From contig NZ_VFEU01000006.1 of NCBI RefSeq assembly GCF_007858255.1, positions 294,356 through 358,355 on the forward strand: 64,000 nt of DNA, read 5' to 3'. Below the pieces are notes generated by a model. The model was not told the DNA's origin, did no database searches, and saw only the letters and a list, made by a program, of their open reading frames with translations. How positions within the stretch are numbered: position 1 is the stretch's first letter; every line of letters begins with the position of its first letter. A program made the position numbers and the translations under genes. Positions 48,849-58,098 of this stretch are shown piece by piece. Origin of the DNA: Pseudomonas rhodesiae. Lineage in GTDB: Bacteria > Pseudomonadota > Gammaproteobacteria > Pseudomonadales > Pseudomonadaceae.

Positions 48849-51035
48849 TCAGTCCCGGAGTATTGCCTTGATCAGTACCCGCGAGACCTGGTCGGCCGAG
48901 TAGGGCTTGGGCAGGAACTCAAAGCCTTCGTAGCCGCTGTCAGCCAGCTCCTCGCTATAGCCGGAGGTCAATACCACCGGCAGGTCGGCACGACGTTGGC
49001 GCAGCTCCTTGGCCATGGCCACGCCGGTCATGCCAGGCATCACCACGTCCGAAAAAACCGCATCGAAGGCCAACGCCTGCGGACCCGCCAGGCGCAGGGC
49101 GTGTTCGGCATCGGTAGCCCACGTGGTCTGGTAGCCCAGATCCTGCAGGATCTGGCTGGCAAAGCGCCCCACCTCCAGATTGTCTTCCACGATCAACACA
49201 TGGCATTGCGTGGTGTCATGCACAGTTGCCGGTTCGTCCTGTGGGCTGCGCTGTGCCGAGTCCTGGGCCGCGACCTGCGGCAGGTACAGGGTAAACACCG
49301 AGCCCTGGCCCAGGGTGCTGGCCACATCGATATTGCCTCCCGACTGCTTGGCGAAGCCGAACACTTGGGACAGCCCCAATCCCGTGCCTTTGCCCACGGC
49401 CTTGGTGGTGAAAAACGGCTCGAAGATGCGCTCGACGGTGTCGCCGGGAATGCCGGGGCCGGTGTCGGCCAGGGCAATGGCGATATGCGGCTGGCGCGAA
49501 CCGGCCTCGCCGCGTATGCGCGGCAGGGGCTGTTGACCGGTCACCCGCAAGGTCAGGGTGCCATGACCGTCCATGGCATCCCGGGCATTGAGGGCGATGT
49601 TGATCAGCGCGGTTTCGAACTGGCTTGAATCAATCCGCGCAAAACACGGCTGCGTCGGTAACTCCACCCGCACCTGGATGCGCGCACCGGTGACGCTTTC
49701 GAGCATTTCGCCAATATTTTGCACGCGCTGGCCTACATCGAAGACTTCCGGGTTCAGCGGTTGGCGCCGAGCGAAGGCGAGCAACTGGCTGGTCAACTTG
49801 CTGGCGCGCTCGACGGTGTCCGAGACCGCGCCCATGTAACGCTGGCGGCGTTCTTCAGAGAGTCCTGGCTGGCGCAGAAAATCCACCGAGGAGCGGATGA
49901 TGGTCAGCAGGTTATTGAAGTCGTGGGCCACACCCCCGGTTAACTGGCCGATGGCCTCCAGCTTCTGCGATTGGCGCAGGGCGGCTTCGGTCTGGGCCAG
50001 CGCCAGGGTGCGTTCTTCGACGCGCTGCTCCAGGGTGGTGTTGAGTTCGGCGTAGGCGGCCAGGCCGGCGCGCACATCGGCATCGGCACGCACGCGCTCG
50101 ATATAGGCCCAGGAGCGCTCGGTGACTTCCCGCAGCACCGCCAGGTCGTAGTGCGACCACGGCCGCGCAACTTTGTCATGCACCGCCATCAGGGCGGTAA
50201 GGCGGCCGTTACGGATCAGCGGCATGCAGATGGTGGCGGTCACCCCCAGCGTCTGGAATTGCTCAGCCTCGTGGGGCGGCAATTCGCGCAAGTTGTTGTG
50301 GATCACCAGCGGCTCACCGGCGCGTAGGCACTTGACCGCGCGCTCACCGAACGCCGCAAGGCTATAACGACCGACGATGCTCGGCGAGCCGGGGGCGGTC
50401 CAGTTGTCGCGGATGGTGAAGCCGTCTTCATCGGCATCCATATCGGCGTAGGCGCAATTGCTCACCTGCAAGTGCTCGGCCAGCAGGCGGGTGGTGTCAG
50501 TCATGATCGCCTGGGCGTCGTTGGCGTTGGCCACCGCGTTGCCGATGGCGTCCAGCAACGCCAGGCGGCGCGCGTGAAACACCGTGGCGGTGGTTTCGGT
50601 GACGGTATCGAGCATGCCGACCACTTTGCCTCGCGGATCGCGGATCGGGCTGTAGCAGAACGTGAAATACGCCTGTTCCGGTGCGGGCCCGCGTTCGATT
50701 ACCAGCGGGAAATTCTCGATATAGGTGGCATGCCCTTCGAAGGCCGCGTTGGCGATGGGACGCACTTCGTCCCACACCTCGCTCCAGATTTCGCTGAACG
50801 GACGGCCCAGAGCGTAGGGCTTGTTGCCCAGGATCGGAATAAACGCATCGTTGTAGAGCGTGATCAGTTGTGGCCCCCAGACGATTGCCTGAGGGAAACT
50901 CGACGCGAAACACAACGCAACGGTGGTCTTCAAGACATCCGGCCACTGCTCCAATGGCCCTAGGGGCGTACTTGCCCAATCATGCTGACGAACCTGTTCG
51001 GCCATGTCGCTGCTGCTTTGCAGCCAATTCATCAT
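48849..51035 (-). CDS. Hybrid sensor histidine kinase (PAS-GAF-HisKA-HATPase-REC)
   Basis: 728 residues. Order: PAS-like N-terminus (about 30-165, PQAIVWGPQLITLYNDAFIPILG), GAF (about 170-320), coiled coil (EQRVEERTLALAQTEAALRQ), HisKA with GGVAHDFNNLLTII, HATPase (NIALNARDAM, DTGPGIPGD, GTGLGLSQVFGF) and a C-terminal receiver (VLIVEDNLEVG; phospho-acceptor Asp in FSDVVMPGMTG). No membrane helix, so it senses in the cytoplasm. The His-Asp-Phe-Asn-Asn-Leu box is the type seen in the CckA/BphP-like group. Start ATG 51035 (MMNWLQSSSD). No response-regulator partner is adjacent. Confidence 0.88.
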   Translation of the reverse strand: MMNWLQSSSDMAEQVRQHDWASTPLGPLEQWPDVLKTTVALCFASSFPQAIVWGPQLITLYNDAFIPILGNKPYALGRPFSEIWSEVWDEVRPIANAAFEGHATYIENFPLVIERGPAPEQAYFTFCYSPIRDPRGKVVGMLDTVTETTATVFHARRLALLDAIGNAVANANDAQAIMTDTTRLLAEHLQVSNCAYADMDADEDGFTIRDNWTAPGSPSIVGRYSLAAFGERAVKCLRAGEPLVIHNNLRELPPHEAEQFQTLGVTATICMPLIRNGRLTALMAVHDKVARPWSHYDLAVLREVTERSWAYIERVRADADVRAGLAAYAELNTTLEQRVEERTLALAQTEAALRQSQKLEAIGQLTGGVAHDFNNLLTIIRSSVDFLRQPGLSEERRQRYMGAVSDTVERASKLTSQLLAFARRQPLNPEVFDVGQRVQNIGEMLESVTGARIQVRVELPTQPCFARIDSSQFETALINIALNARDAMDGHGTLTLRVTGQQPLPRIRGEAGSRQPHIAIALADTGPGIPGDTVERIFEPFFTTKAVGKGTGLGLSQVFGFAKQSGGNIDVASTLGQGSVFTLYLPQVAAQDSAQRSPQDEPATVHDTTQCHVLIVEDNLEVGRFASQILQDLGYQTTWATDAEHALRLAGPQALAFDAVFSDVVMPGMTGVAMAKELRQRRADLPVVLTSGYSEELADSGYEGFEFLPKPYSADQVSRVLIKAILRD

Positions 51036-51194
51036 CGGGGTCACACCTTGTTTGCCACAGTCTGTCGTCGCCTGGAGAGCCCAGGCTGCCAAGCTACAGA
51101 CCGGAATGCCCGCCGCCAGTTCAGCGGATTATCCACGAGATGGCACTTTGATGCTCTATTCGTTTGAAGGGCGACGAGGGCGGTCAACCACCCT

Positions 51195-52052
51195 CTATTG
51201 CTGCGGTGTGCCGAACATGGCGGTCCAATAGATGCCCGCATCGCTCTTGGGGTCCATGGCATAGGCCGCGCCCAGTTCGCGAAACTGCGGATTCATCAGG
51301 TTGGCGCAATGGCCGGGGCTGGCGAGCCAGCCGTCCACCACCTTGCGCGGAGTATCCAGGCCGGCAGCGATGTTTTCACCAATCGCCTTGGCGGTATAGC
51401 CGGCCAATTCAGCACGGTCACCGGGGGTTCTGCCATCGTGGTCCAGGTGATCGAAGAAGTTGCCGTTGGCCATGTTGCGCGTGTGGCTATTGGCGGCGCT
51501 GGCCAGGGTGTCGTTCCAGGCCAGCGGGGTAGTGGCGGTAAACGCTTGGGTGCCGCACTGGTGCGCTTGGGCGCGGGCGGCATTGACCAGACTGAGCAAT
51601 TGCTTGCCTTCGGTCTGCCAGTCGCCCCGGCCGCTGGACAGCAGCGGGCGCGCCAGCACGATGCGCCAGTCCTGGCCCGTGTTGCTCACGCCGATATCGA
51701 CATACTGCGGGTCCAGCACCACTCGGCAAAAACTCTCGCTCACCGCCTTCATGGCCGCGGCGGCATCCTTGGGCCCGGACAGGCTGATGGCCTGCACATT
51801 CACCATCGGGTACGCCGCCCGCGCCAGCGCCTGCTGCAGGTCGCCGGCGTTATTGGCTGGCAGCACCAGGCGCGCGTCGCTGGTCAGCGGCGGTAATTCC
51901 TGGGAACCCTGATCCCCGCAGCGTTGCACCTGGCTGCGGTAGGCATTGATCTGTTGTACCAACTGACTTTCTTCATTCGCCATCGCGCTGGCGCAGAACA
52001 CCGTACTGGCGGCCAGCGTCGTAAGACCCATCATCAATGACAGAACGCGCAT
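51195..52052 (-). CDS. CAP-domain (SCP/PR1) secreted protein
   Basis: 285 residues with a Sec signal peptide (about 1-25, LTTLAASTVFCASAMA cut before NEESQLV). Residues about 150-285 are a CAP domain: LVNAARAQAHQCG, SAANSHTRNMANGNFFDHLDHDGRTPGDRAELAGY, IGENIAAG and WLASPGHCANLMNPQF, including the His and Glu ligands. CAP proteins in bacteria are of unclear biochemical activity. The N-terminal half (26-140) is not recognised. Start ATG 52052 (MRVLSLMMG). Confidence 0.85.
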   Translation of the reverse strand: MRVLSLMMGLTTLAASTVFCASAMANEESQLVQQINAYRSQVQRCGDQGSQELPPLTSDARLVLPANNAGDLQQALARAAYPMVNVQAISLSGPKDAAAAMKAVSESFCRVVLDPQYVDIGVSNTGQDWRIVLARPLLSSGRGDWQTEGKQLLSLVNAARAQAHQCGTQAFTATTPLAWNDTLASAANSHTRNMANGNFFDHLDHDGRTPGDRAELAGYTAKAIGENIAAGLDTPRKVVDGWLASPGHCANLMNPQFRELGAAYAMDPKSDAGIYWTAMFGTPQQ

Positions 52053-52133
52053 GGACGTTACCCTTGAGCTTGAAAGTGCCCATGATGCGCGAAGTAACCC
52101 GGTCCGGCGCAACGCCTTTTTTGTTTTTTTGCC

Positions 52134-53342
52134 TCAACGGGTGTTCAGCGGCGGCGTAACGCTGGCAATGCGGCACACTGCCATTGCAGCGGCCAGAACG
52201 ATCAGCCCCACCGCGACGCTGAACGTGACGTGCAGGCCAAGGGTGACAGATTCAGGCGTGGCGTGGATGACATCCGGACTGGCCCAGGCGAATACCGCGC
52301 CCAAGGCTGAGGTGCCGAGGATCAGGCCCAGGTTGCGTGACAGGTTGAGCAGGCCCGAGACCGTGCCGCGGCGGGAGGCGTCCACGTCGCTCATCACTGC
52401 GGTGTTGTTGGCGGCTTGGAACAGGCTGTAGCCGCAGGTCAGAATTACCAGCGCGCCCAGATAAGCCATCAGCCCCGACGCCAAGGACAGCAGCAGCGCG
52501 CCGCCCAGCAGTGTGCTTAGCCCGAGCAGTGTGACGCGGCGGCTGCCCAGGCGGTCGGTCAGGCGTCCGGCCGGCACGCCGGTGAGCGCGGCGACACCCG
52601 GCCCGACAGCCATTGCCAGGCCCATCCATTCAGGCGCGAGGCCCAGACCGCGTGACAGGTAAAACGGCCCGACCACGAAGGTGGCCATGATCACCGCCGA
52701 TACCAGCGCGCTCATGGCCAGGCCGGCGCGTAACGGCGCGGCTTTCAAGGGCGACCACAGGCTGCCGGGTACGCGTGCGTGCGGCAGATCCACCGGTAGA
52801 TAGCGCCAGGCCAGGGCGGCGGCCAATACCCCCAGTGGCGTGCCCACCATAAATAATGCGTGCCAACCCCATAGGCTGAGCAACACGCCGCCGACACTGG
52901 GGCCCATCGCCGTACCGAGTGCCGACATGGTGCCCAGCAGGCCCATGACTCGGCCGATACGCTCCTTGGATACGGTATCGCCTACCAGACCCATGGCCAT
53001 GGCCATCATGCTTGCCGCGCCGAGGCCTTGCAGCACACGCGCGGCGATCAAGCCATTCAATGAGGGGGCAACGCCGCACACGGTGCTCGCCACCGCGAAC
53101 AGCAACAGCCCAGCGATCAACACCCGACGGCGCCCCAGGCGATCACCCAAACGACCCGCACTGACGATCACTGCCGTGATGCCGAGCAGGTACGCCAGCA
53201 CCACCCACTGCACCGCCGGGAATGCTGCATTGAAGGTCTGTGCCAGCGTCGGCAGGCCGACGTTGGCGATGCTGGTGCCCAGCGAGGCCAGCAGCATGGA
53301 TAGGCACAGGCTGACTAGAGCGCCGCGCGAAGAGATGGGCAT
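52134..53342 (-). CDS. MFS drug/metabolite efflux transporter
   Basis: 402 residues with about 12 helices. The motif A between helices 2 and 3 reads GRLGDRLGRRRVLIAG and the antiporter motif C appears as GTAMGPSVGGVL, pointing to a proton-coupled DHA1-type exporter. Substrate unknown. Divergent from a LysR-family regulator at 53455, its likely controller (inference from arrangement). Confidence 0.88.
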   Translation of the reverse strand: MPISSRGALVSLCLSMLLASLGTSIANVGLPTLAQTFNAAFPAVQWVVLAYLLGITAVIVSAGRLGDRLGRRRVLIAGLLLFAVASTVCGVAPSLNGLIAARVLQGLGAASMMAMAMGLVGDTVSKERIGRVMGLLGTMSALGTAMGPSVGGVLLSLWGWHALFMVGTPLGVLAAALAWRYLPVDLPHARVPGSLWSPLKAAPLRAGLAMSALVSAVIMATFVVGPFYLSRGLGLAPEWMGLAMAVGPGVAALTGVPAGRLTDRLGSRRVTLLGLSTLLGGALLLSLASGLMAYLGALVILTCGYSLFQAANNTAVMSDVDASRRGTVSGLLNLSRNLGLILGTSALGAVFAWASPDVIHATPESVTLGLHVTFSVAVGLIVLAAAMAVCRIASVTPPLNTR

Positions 53343-53454
53343 GGGAACTCCTTGACTGAAGATGACTGACAGAACTCTACGGCCTGGCCTAACATGGCGG
53401 AAGACGCATGGATTGCATTAAATACCTGCATAAAACGCCTGCTTGGGAGCGCTG

Positions 53455-54336
53455 ATGCCTGATCTGAACCTGTTGATCACCCTGGACGTGCTGCTCGCCG
53501 AGGGTAGCGTGGAACGTGCGGCCAAGCGCCTGCACTTGAGCCCTTCGGCCATGAGCCGGGCCTTGGCGCGTCTGCGGCACACCACGGGCGATCCGTTGTT
53601 GGTGCGTGCCGGTCGTGGCTTGGTGCCGACGCCTCATGCGTTGGCGTTGCGCGAGCAGGTCAGCCGCTTGGTGCAGGAGGCACAGGCGGCCCTGCGCCCG
53701 GCGCAGGCGGTGGACATGGCCCTGGTCGAGCGCACCTTTACGTTACGCACCAGCGAAGAGTTCATCGAGTGTTTCGGCGCCGCGTTGCTCAGGCGTATCG
53801 CTCAAGAGGCGCCAGGCTTGCGTCTGCGTCTGCTGAGTAAAACCGACAAGGACACCGCACCGCTGCGCGACGCCCGTGTGGATCTGGACATCGGCGTGGT
53901 CGACCCCAGCGCCGGCCCCGAGGTGCTGACCCAGACGCTGTTCCGCGATCGCTTGATCGGCGTAGTGCGCAACGGCCATCCCCTCAGCTGCGGCGCGGTC
54001 AGCCTGCAACGCTACGCCGAAGGCCAACACCTCTATGTATCGCGGCGAGGCCAGGACCGTGGCCAGATCGACGATGCCCTGCAAGCCCTGGGCGTTACGC
54101 GGCAGATCCACACCATCGTCGCCGGGTTCGCCACGGCCATCGCCCTGGCACGGGACACCGACCTGATTGCCAGCGTCCCCGAACGCTATATTGCCCAGCG
54201 CAACGAGCTGTTCTGCTTTGAACTGCCGCTGAGCCTGCCCACCTTCAGCGTGGCAATGCTTTGGCACCCGCGACTGGACGCGGACCCGGCCCACCGCTGG
54301 CTGCGCAGTTGCCTGCGTGAGGTGTGCGGGCCATGA
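53455..54336 (+). CDS. LysR-family transcriptional regulator
   Basis: 293 residues. An N-terminal winged helix (residues 1-60, LDVLLAEGSVERAAKRLHLSPSAMSRALARLR) is followed by an effector-binding domain (about 90-290). Start ATG 53455 (MPDLNLLITLDVLL). The 112 bp gap to the divergent MFS gene contains TGCATTAAATACCTGCA, a palindromic-ended stretch that could form a LysR-type binding site. Confidence 0.88.
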   Translation: MPDLNLLITLDVLLAEGSVERAAKRLHLSPSAMSRALARLRHTTGDPLLVRAGRGLVPTPHALALREQVSRLVQEAQAALRPAQAVDMALVERTFTLRTSEEFIECFGAALLRRIAQEAPGLRLRLLSKTDKDTAPLRDARVDLDIGVVDPSAGPEVLTQTLFRDRLIGVVRNGHPLSCGAVSLQRYAEGQHLYVSRRGQDRGQIDDALQALGVTRQIHTIVAGFATAIALARDTDLIASVPERYIAQRNELFCFELPLSLPTFSVAMLWHPRLDADPAHRWLRSCLREVCGP

Positions 54337-54393
54337 ACCGGGTGTAACAGGTACAATCGCCGCTGCCTTGAAGCCCAACCCCCAGGAATGTGC

Positions 54394-55074
54394 ATGTTCA
54401 GCCTTACCCGTTACACCACGCGGTGCCCCGAGCCTATCAATGGTCAGATCCTGCAGATGGTGGTGGACAACCTCACCGATATCAGCAGCGTCGCGCTGCC
54501 CCCCAGCAACCTGCTGTACAACATCTATCAATACGCCATCGGCTTCGAGGTGCACTTGTATCTGGAGGCGTTGAACGGTGAGAAGGGCATCGCGGTGGAG
54601 CTGGTGGTGGCGACGGATGCCGAGGATCCGGAACAGGTGATCGGGTTTCTGTTGTGTTTACCGGTCAAGGATGACCCCGAGGCCTGTGGCATTCCCTTTA
54701 TGGCCGTGCAGGCCGGTTCGCGGCGCCACGGGGTAGGGCGCGCCATGATGCAGGACGTGCTGGCTCGCTACCCCCATGCGGAGCTGGCCTGCTCGGTGGA
54801 AAAGGTGCCGGCCTTCGAGGCCATGGGGTTCCAGGTGCGCGGCGCACGCGACACCCAGGTGCTGATGAACACGCGTAGCTACGGCACCGACGGGCTGATG
54901 GGCGTGCTGGACGTGGCCGCGATCTACCGCTCGCTGGAGGTGCAGCAGATCCATGCCTACCTGCTGCAACGACACGGCAAACGCGCAATGGTCGACGCCG
55001 AGCGCCAGCGCGACCGCCACCTGGATCAGCTGGCGCGCAAGGTGCAGGCGTTCGTCACGGGCGAGCGCGGTTGA
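54394..55074 (+). CDS. GNAT-family acetyltransferase
   Basis: 226 residues. A GNAT domain occupies about residues 60-160: the acetyl-CoA pyrophosphate loop reads SRRHGVGRAMM (Q/RxxGxG/A), after a beta-strand FMAVQAG. The C-terminal 60 residues, rich in Arg and Gln (LLQRHGKRAMVDAERQRDRHLD), are helical. Substrate unknown. The ATG at 54394 is preferred because AGGA lies 7 bp upstream; 54388 is also in frame. Its last 20 bp overlap the end of the convergent tetR-type gene. Confidence 0.75.
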   Translation: MFSLTRYTTRCPEPINGQILQMVVDNLTDISSVALPPSNLLYNIYQYAIGFEVHLYLEALNGEKGIAVELVVATDAEDPEQVIGFLLCLPVKDDPEACGIPFMAVQAGSRRHGVGRAMMQDVLARYPHAELACSVEKVPAFEAMGFQVRGARDTQVLMNTRSYGTDGLMGVLDVAAIYRSLEVQQIHAYLLQRHGKRAMVDAERQRDRHLDQLARKVQAFVTGERG

Positions 55075-55657
55075 TCATCGCTGAAATGATCGCCTGCAAT
55101 TCCTGCTGAGCTTCTTCACGGCTGACTTCGCCATTGGCCGCTGCGTGGGACAACGCTTCGGCCGCCCCGAGCATGGCCCTCAAGCCGGCTTGAGGCACTG
55201 TGCCGGAGGGAGCGAAGGGCGCCAGAGCATCGCGGCATTTGTCGAGGAAGATCGCTTCGTACTTGCGCTTGAGGGTTTCCAGTTCCGGGGAACTGTTCAA
55301 GGCCGCAATCACGCCTGGGATTTCCCGGCCCTGCAATAGCACACAATCGATGTAGCACGCGGCAATCACTCCGGCGCGGCCTTCGAGGGTGGTGTCGCTG
55401 GTGTCGAGTGCGTCGACAAACGCCTGGTTCTGGCGTGCGTCGAAATCTTCGTACAGCGCCGCCAGTAACCCCGCGCGGGTGACGAAATGGTCGTAGACCA
55501 CCGGCTTGGTGACGCCCGCCAGTTCTGCCACCCGGCCCAGGGTCAGGGCATCGGTGCCTTCATCGCGCACCAGCTGCCAGGCCACCTCCAATAATTGTTG
55601 CAGGCGATCTTCACGGGACAGACGACGGCGGGGTGCAGGAGATTCGTGGCTTGACAT
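55055..55657 (-). CDS. TetR-family transcriptional repressor
   Basis: 200 residues. The N-terminal helix-turn-helix reads TLGRVAELAGVTKPVVYDHFVTRAGLLAALY (about residues 40-70); the remaining helices form the ligand domain. Divergent from a quinone-reductase-like gene at 55729 with repeated GTAACTTA motifs between them, so it probably represses that gene and itself. Its 3' end overlaps the GNAT gene. Confidence 0.87.
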   Translation of the reverse strand: MSSHESPAPRRRLSREDRLQQLLEVAWQLVRDEGTDALTLGRVAELAGVTKPVVYDHFVTRAGLLAALYEDFDARQNQAFVDALDTSDTTLEGRAGVIAACYIDCVLLQGREIPGVIAALNSSPELETLKRKYEAIFLDKCRDALAPFAPSGTVPQAGLRAMLGAAEALSHAAANGEVSREEAQQELQAIISAMINRARP

Positions 55658-55672
55658 GCTTATATACCAAAA

Positions 55673-55694
55673 GTAACTTACTGTTCGTAACTTA
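55673..55694. promoter_or_regulatory. Probable TetR operator
   Basis: GTAACTTA occurs twice (55673 and 55687), 14 bp apart; the first forms the near-perfect palindrome GTAACTTAC. It lies 16 bp upstream of the tetR ATG and 34 bp upstream of the divergent ATG, so one site could control both genes. Confidence 0.5.
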
Positions 55695-55728
55695 AGCCCA
55701 GAGCCTAAACCGAACCGGAGTGAATGTC

Positions 55729-56328
55729 ATGCACGCACTGATCGTTGTTGCCCATCACGACCCACAATCCCTGACCCACAGCATTGCCGCCCAAGTTGCC
55801 CATGGCCTGCGCCTAGCGGATCACACCTCTGAAATCGCCGACCTCGCCGCCGAGGGCTTCGACCCGCGTTACAGCGCTGCCGACCATCGGGTGCATCGCG
55901 AACGCGCCGCACCACCGGCCGATGTGCTGGCCGAACAGGCCCGCATCGACCGCGCCGATGCGTTGGTTCTGGTGTTTCCCATTTATTGGTGGTCGATGCC
56001 CGGCCTGCTCAAGGGTTGGATTGACCGTGTATTCGTCAACGGTTGGGCCATCGACTACGGCCCGGACACCCCGGTGGTGAAAAAACTCGGGCATTTACAC
56101 GTGCACCTGCTGGCGCTTGGCGCGGCGGACTTCAGCGCGTACGAACGGCATGGTTATGCCCAATCGATGCACACGCAGATTGACTACGGCATCTTTGATT
56201 ACTGTGGCGCGAAGGTGCTCACGTCCGACCTGCTGCTGGACTCGGAAAGCGGCAGCGCAGAGGCCCATTTGAGCACCGCGAGAACCGTGGGCCAGGGGCT
56301 GTTCAAGGCCGAAACGGTGACGGGCTGA
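55729..56328 (+). CDS. NAD(P)H dehydrogenase (quinone)-like flavoprotein
   Basis: 199 residues, flavodoxin-like fold of the NQO1/KefF/MdaB group. The N-terminal HALIVVAHHDPQSLTHSIAAQ binds FMN phosphate; DALVLVFPIYWWSMPGLLKGWIDRVF is the signature second loop. It should reduce quinones or similar electrophiles using NAD(P)H. Start ATG 55729, with GGAG 8 bp upstream. Likely controlled by the divergent TetR protein. Confidence 0.85.
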   Translation: MHALIVVAHHDPQSLTHSIAAQVAHGLRLADHTSEIADLAAEGFDPRYSAADHRVHRERAAPPADVLAEQARIDRADALVLVFPIYWWSMPGLLKGWIDRVFVNGWAIDYGPDTPVVKKLGHLHVHLLALGAADFSAYERHGYAQSMHTQIDYGIFDYCGAKVLTSDLLLDSESGSAEAHLSTARTVGQGLFKAETVTG

Positions 56329-56329
56329 C

Positions 56330-56719
56330 TTACCCGTCGCGAAACAGGTCGTGGGCGTCCAGCAGGCGGTAGGCAATCTCCGGGCGTTTTTCCATGCCCC
56401 GGCGAATCGCCGCCGGAATCGCTTGGCGGGTTTTGCGACATAACCCGGGCAGGTCGTCGATGACGATCTGAATGCCGCGCATGCTTTTGACTTCGGTGTG
56501 GCCCGGCGCGATGTGTACGCGGATGCCCAGCAGTTCATACATGCGTTGTTGCAGGCGTTCCAGGTCTTGCAGGTTTTGCAGGTTTTCCAGGCGTTCGAGC
56601 AGGCGCTTCTCTTCCTGGCGGGTGAGGCCGAGGATGCGCAGGTCCGCGTCGGGCGCTTGCAGCAATTGCTCGCGCTCGCATACGCAGGCGCCGGGTGGGC
56701 AGGGTTGGCGAATGTTCAT
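56330..56719 (-). CDS. Conserved-looking unknown protein
   Basis: 129 residues, MNIRQPCPPGACVCEREQLL at the start, with four Cys in the first 15 residues (PCPPGACVCE), then a helical coiled-coil-like stretch rich in Leu, Gln and Arg (ERLENLQNLQDLERLQQRMY). The C-terminal half includes PGLCRKTRQAIPAAIRRGMEK. I do not recognise the family. It has ribosome site GAGGA upstream and follows aroA by 31 bp on the same strand, so it is likely the second gene of an aroA transcript. Confidence 0.6.
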   Translation of the reverse strand: MNIRQPCPPGACVCEREQLLQAPDADLRILGLTRQEEKRLLERLENLQNLQDLERLQQRMYELLGIRVHIAPGHTEVKSMRGIQIVIDDLPGLCRKTRQAIPAAIRRGMEKRPEIAYRLLDAHDLFRDG

Positions 56720-56750
56720 GTTCAGTCCTCCCCATTCCGGCGCGCCGGGC

Positions 56751-58007
56751 TCAATAGGTCAGTGCGACACCCAGGCTGCTCAAGGCCTTCCAGTAGTCGG
56801 GATAGGTCTTGGCCACGCAGTCCGGGTCCTGGATGCGAATGCCCGCCACCTTCAAGCCGGCCAGGGCAAAGCACATGGCGATGCGATGGTCGGCGTGGGT
56901 GTCGATCAGCGCGGTGCAGGCGGTGCCGGCCAACGCCGGGTCGCTGGCCACCAGCAGGTCGTCGCCTTCGATGGTCGCCAGGCCGGGGCGGATTTCATTC
57001 AGGCCGTCATGCAGCGCCTGCACCCGGTCACATTCCTTGACGCGCAGGTTGGCCAGTTCGGTAAAGCGTACCGGGGTGTTGTTGAACGCCGCCAGCACCG
57101 CCAGGGTGGGGATCGCGTCCTGCATCTGCGAGCCCACCACCGTGGCCTGCATATCCGGGAACTGGGCGATCACCGCCTGCGCCTTGGCGTCCGGCTGGGT
57201 GAAATCCTGGGCCGCTACACCGATGTCGATACGCCCGCCAGTCAACACTTCGGCGGCCCACAGGTAGGTGGCGGCGGAGGCGTCGGGTTCGATCAGGTAG
57301 TCATGGGCGGTGTAGCCAGTGGGGGCGACGCGCCAGGTGGTGTCGTCGACGGCATCGACCTGCGCTCCGAAGGCGCGCATGCAGTCCAGGGTCAGGTCCA
57401 CATAGCCACGGGCGCCAATGTCCTTGCCGGTCAGCGCCACTTCAATCGGCGCTTCACCGCAGGCGGCAAGCATCAGCAGGGCCGATACGTATTGGCTGGA
57501 CAACCCGCCGTCGATCTCGAAGCGCTTGGCCTGCACCTTGCCCGTGCCGTGCACGGTGACTGGCGGGCAGCCGCTCGGGCTGTCGACCTGGATGCCGTTC
57601 TGCCCGAGGGTGGCCAGCAGCGGGCCAATGGGGCGCTTGCGCATGTAGTCGTCGCCATCGAGCACCACGGTGCCTTGCACGGTGGCCACGGCGGCGGTGA
57701 GAAAGCGCATGGCGGTGCCGGCGTTGCCGAGGAACAGCGGTTGCGCCGGCAACTGCAACTTGCCCTGACCGGTGACCACGAACGTGGTGTCGTCCGGCTC
57801 CTCAATGGTCACGCCCATCTGGCGCAAGGCCACCGACATGTGGCGGGTGTCGTCGCTTTTCAGTGCACCACTCAAACGGCTGGTGCCCTTGGCCAGGGCC
57901 GCCAGCAGCAATGCACGATTGGTAATGGATTTGGAGCCGGGGGGCGCGACCTTGCCGATGAGCGGGGCGTTGGGCGGGGTAACGGTCACGGTTTTCTGCG
58001 AACTCAA
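56751..58007 (-). CDS. aroA: 3-phosphoshikimate 1-carboxyvinyltransferase (EPSP synthase), stand-alone
   Basis: 418 residues when begun at TTG 58007, which has GGAG 9 bp upstream; no ATG is close. EPSP synthase joins shikimate 3-phosphate and PEP in aromatic amino acid synthesis. The signatures PPGSKSITNRALLLAALAKG (residues about 20-40), LFLGNAGTAMRFLTAA and RVKECDRVQALHDGL are intact. In most pseudomonads the housekeeping EPSP synthase is fused behind TyrA; a free-standing enzyme is therefore probably a paralogue. Sequence style closely recalls the glyphosate-tolerant EPSP synthase reported from P. fluorescens G2 (recollection, not searched); tolerance is not shown here. Confidence 0.88.
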   Translation of the reverse strand: MSSQKTVTVTPPNAPLIGKVAPPGSKSITNRALLLAALAKGTSRLSGALKSDDTRHMSVALRQMGVTIEEPDDTTFVVTGQGKLQLPAQPLFLGNAGTAMRFLTAAVATVQGTVVLDGDDYMRKRPIGPLLATLGQNGIQVDSPSGCPPVTVHGTGKVQAKRFEIDGGLSSQYVSALLMLAACGEAPIEVALTGKDIGARGYVDLTLDCMRAFGAQVDAVDDTTWRVAPTGYTAHDYLIEPDASAATYLWAAEVLTGGRIDIGVAAQDFTQPDAKAQAVIAQFPDMQATVVGSQMQDAIPTLAVLAAFNNTPVRFTELANLRVKECDRVQALHDGLNEIRPGLATIEGDDLLVASDPALAGTACTALIDTHADHRIAMCFALAGLKVAGIRIQDPDCVAKTYPDYWKALSSLGVALTY

Positions 58008-58098
58008 GGTACAAGGCTCCTGATTCAAGGCAAGGTGGCACGGAGTGGCCGACGGGGCGGACCCGAATAATCGGGCATTGATGCCGTGCTGTCGAGGC

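Noticed and set aside
56472..58070. A 532-codon plus-strand frame over aroA
   Set aside because: Composition is Gly, His and Ala rich, as expected antisense to aroA, which has clear family signatures.
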